From: Candidatus Atribacteria bacterium
GTDB taxonomy: Bacteria > Atribacterota > Atribacteria > Atribacterales > Caldatribacteriaceae
Assembly: GCA_029982105.1 (NCBI GenBank)
Contig: JARRCQ010000035.1
Coordinates: forward strand, 1-10,350
Direction of reading: 5' to 3'
Length of the DNA: 10,350 nucleotides
Positions 9,466 to 10,350 of this stretch are shown here, piece by piece; position 1 is the first letter of the stretch, and each line of letters opens with the position of its first letter. The translations under genes and the position numbers were made by a program. Under the pieces are notes generated by a model that was not told the DNA's origin, made no database searches, and saw only the letters and a program-made list of their open reading frames with translations.

Positions 9466-9604
9466 GGGGGGTTTTCTCCTTATATCTGGGCAAACTCCTG
9501 TGTTATAACATTTCCGTGGGGATGCTATTGGTCAGGTTATTTTCCGTTACCGTCCATGGCAGTAATGTCCATTAAGTGATTTTATGCTCAGCAGTGGAGA
9601 ATCA
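9466..9604 (+). other. Upstream region of the DUF4258-DUF2283 gene
   Basis: No gene is seen in these 139 bp. A TGTTATAACA palindrome (9501-9510) could supply a weak -10 (TATAAC) or a small operator, but no matching -35 was found. A degenerate version of the GGGG/CCCC hairpin (TATAGGGGGG ... CTCCTTATA, 9462-9484) spans its start. GGAGA (9596-9600) is the likely ribosome binding site for the ATG at 9605. Confidence 0.3.
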
Positions 9605-10096
9605 ATGGATTTCATAATTGCAGAAATAAGTACTCATGGCCAAGGAAAGCTTTACCCTCTAAAGGTCAGAGAGAAAAGAATATCGGTTCTTTTTCTTCAC
9701 CATGCTTTAGAGAGGACAATGAAATGGCACCTCACTGAGGAGATGACCATAGACTTTACTCTTTCCGGAGGAAGTAATGAGGGACATAAAGGAAGATATA
9801 TCGCTCATAGGAGATATGATGATTACCACCTGATAAGGGTTGTCTACGAGTATGATAGAGAAACACCTGTTCTGATAACTGTTTATTTCCTTTATTCAGA
9901 GCATCATTTTAAAAGGGGAAAATTTTTGAGGGTAAAATATTCAAAGAAAGCTGACATACTATTAATGGAATTTAGAGAAGGCAATCCGGTGGATTCAATA
10001 GACCTGACAGAAGGAGTTATTTTGCACCTCGATGAAAAAGGTCTGCCCCTGAAAATAGAAATTCTGGATGCTTCTATAGTATCCCGCAAAACCTGA
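9605..10096 (+). CDS. Fused DUF4258-DUF2283 protein (toxin-antitoxin-like)
   Basis: The 163-residue protein appears to join two small domains. Residues about 30-97 (HHALERTMKWHLTEE, then GRYIAHRRYDDYHLIRVVYEYD and VLITVYFLY) resemble DUF4258, a RelE-like fold often found as a putative toxin. Residues about 107-157 (FLRVKYSKKADILLMEFREG, then TEGVILHLDEKGLPLKIEILDAS) resemble DUF2283, often encoded next to DUF4258 as its partner. Separate adjacent genes are the more familiar layout. The ATG at 9605 has GGAGA 4 nt upstream; an in-frame ATG at 9584 would add seven residues. The last seven residues, SIVSRKT, are encoded by the left end of a repeat copy starting at 10074. The domain calls are from memory of family patterns, and toxin activity is unproven. 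Confidence 0.75.
   Translation: MDFIIAEISTHGQGKLYPLKVREKRISVLFLHHALERTMKWHLTEEMTIDFTLSGGSNEGHKGRYIAHRRYDDYHLIRVVYEYDRETPVLITVYFLYSEHHFKRGKFLRVKYSKKADILLMEFREGNPVDSIDLTEGVILHLDEKGLPLKIEILDASIVSRKT
9911..9928 (+). promoter_or_regulatory. Possible internal start for a free DUF2283 protein
   Basis: AAAAGGGG (9911-9918) lies 7 nt before an in-frame TTG (9926-9928), which is codon 108. Initiation there would give a 56-residue product starting (M)RVKYSKKADILLMEF, where stand-alone DUF2283 proteins normally begin. TTG starts are also inferred for two other genes in this window. This is inference. Confidence 0.35.
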
Positions 10097-10238
10097 TATA
10101 ATTGCTAAAGTTTACTAAAAACCCCAAAAGCGAGATCGCCACGCTGGGATGTTTTTTTCCCAGCGTTATAATTTTTAGTCTTTTCCATCTACTTTGCCTT
10201 TTTTCTTACGTCGTAGGCTGCCTGCTCTTCACGATGAC
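10074..10238. repeat. MITE-like element, copy 3 (left end and middle; right end not found)
   Basis: It starts with CTATAGTATCCCGCAAAA (10074-10091), 17 of 18 identical to 7081-7098. The hairpin ACGCTGGGA/TCCCAGCGT (10141-10166) uses the same 8-bp stem as 7166-7188. CTTACGTCGTAGGC (10205-10218) matches 7311-7324 at 13 of 14, and CACGATGAC (10230-10238) matches 107-115. The GGGG/CCCC hairpin of copies 1 and 2 is missing, and the conserved right end is not found before the window ends, so this copy is truncated or mosaic. Confidence 0.65.
10141..10176 (+). terminator. Likely intrinsic terminator of the DUF4258-DUF2283 gene
   Basis: A perfect 9-bp stem, ACGCTGGGA (10141-10149) with TCCCAGCGT (10158-10166), is followed by TATAATTTTT (10167-10176). 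It lies 44 nt after the stop codon and inside repeat copy 3. Confidence 0.6.
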
Positions 10239-10282
10239 AGAAAAGGGGGAGTGATAGAAACATTCAGGGATGACTTCTCTTT

Positions 10283-10315
10283 CCGTCATTCCCGAGTGCT
10301 TTAATCGGGAATCTG
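10283..10315. repeat. CGTCATTCCCG-type palindromic intergenic repeat
   Basis: ATTCCCGA (10288-10295) and TCGGGAAT (10305-10312) form a perfect 8-bp stem with a 9-nt loop, preceded by CCGTC. Related pieces nearby are GGGATGAC (10267-10274) and CGTCATGCC (10322-10330), so this may be the start of a cluster of such repeats continuing beyond the window. Palindromes of this wording are common in intergenic DNA of various bacteria. Confidence 0.55.
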
Positions 10316-10350
10316 TCTTCTTCGTCATGCCTTAAATTTAGCGAGGTATC

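Noticed and set aside
9368..9508. Perfect 9-bp inverted pair TTATAACAC / GTGTTATAA
   Set aside because: A 9-bp AT-rich pair in a few hundred bases is plausible by chance, and it does not match the family ends.
9388..9579. Two overlapping short plus-strand ORFs (9388-9579 and 9393-9575)
   Set aside because: They overlap each other in different frames, have no ribosome binding site, span the end of the inverted-repeat element and show no recognisable protein features.

Overview
The window is mostly a conserved bacterial housekeeping segment from a moderately AT-rich bacterium. The gene order rpmE - thyX - DUF1385 (yqhQ) - prfA - prmC - rpiB - dCMP deaminase (comEB) - wecA/tagO-like - wecB resembles the order seen in Bacillota (Clostridia-type) and some deep-branching anaerobic thermophile lineages. 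No gene here fixes the phylum. ThyX as the thymidylate synthase, TTG start codons, overlapping reading frames and frequent CGA arginine codons fit such a lineage.

Layout. Positions 1-222 are non-coding and hold the right part of a dispersed repeat. A consensus-like promoter (TTGACA, 18 bp, TATAAT) at 223-252 drives a nine-gene plus-strand operon ending at 7080. Most genes from DUF1385 onward overlap or abut the next, which suggests translational coupling. The products serve ribosome and termination functions (L31, RF1, and PrmC, which methylates RF1), dTMP supply (dCMP deaminase gives dUMP, ThyX gives dTMP), pentose phosphates (RpiB) and envelope glycan priming (WecA-like transferase and UDP-GlcNAc 2-epimerase). 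Positions 7081-7345 are filled by a repeat element with inverted ends. On the minus strand, atpD and atpC (F1 beta and epsilon) form a separate two-gene operon (9172 to 7341) with its own extended -10 promoter and a leader of about 135 nt. The other ATP synthase genes are not beside it. Positions 9173-9604 hold that leader and promoter plus a short inverted-repeat element. A plus-strand gene at 9605-10096 encodes a fused DUF4258-DUF2283 protein, a toxin-antitoxin-like pair in one ORF. From 10074 to the end lies another copy of the dispersed repeat followed by a CGTCATTCCCG-type palindromic repeat.

The most unusual material is non-coding. A family of short, ORF-less elements occupies every gap between gene blocks. 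Their ends are imperfect 17-bp inverted repeats (consensus near TATAGTTAACCGCAAAA), and internal hairpins recur between copies. The ends fall on or beside the stop codons of wecB, atpC and the DUF4258-DUF2283 gene. This looks like a MITE-type family that settles at gene 3' ends, where its hairpins may act as terminators. The rest is well-conserved core genome, with a few local oddities listed as findings.
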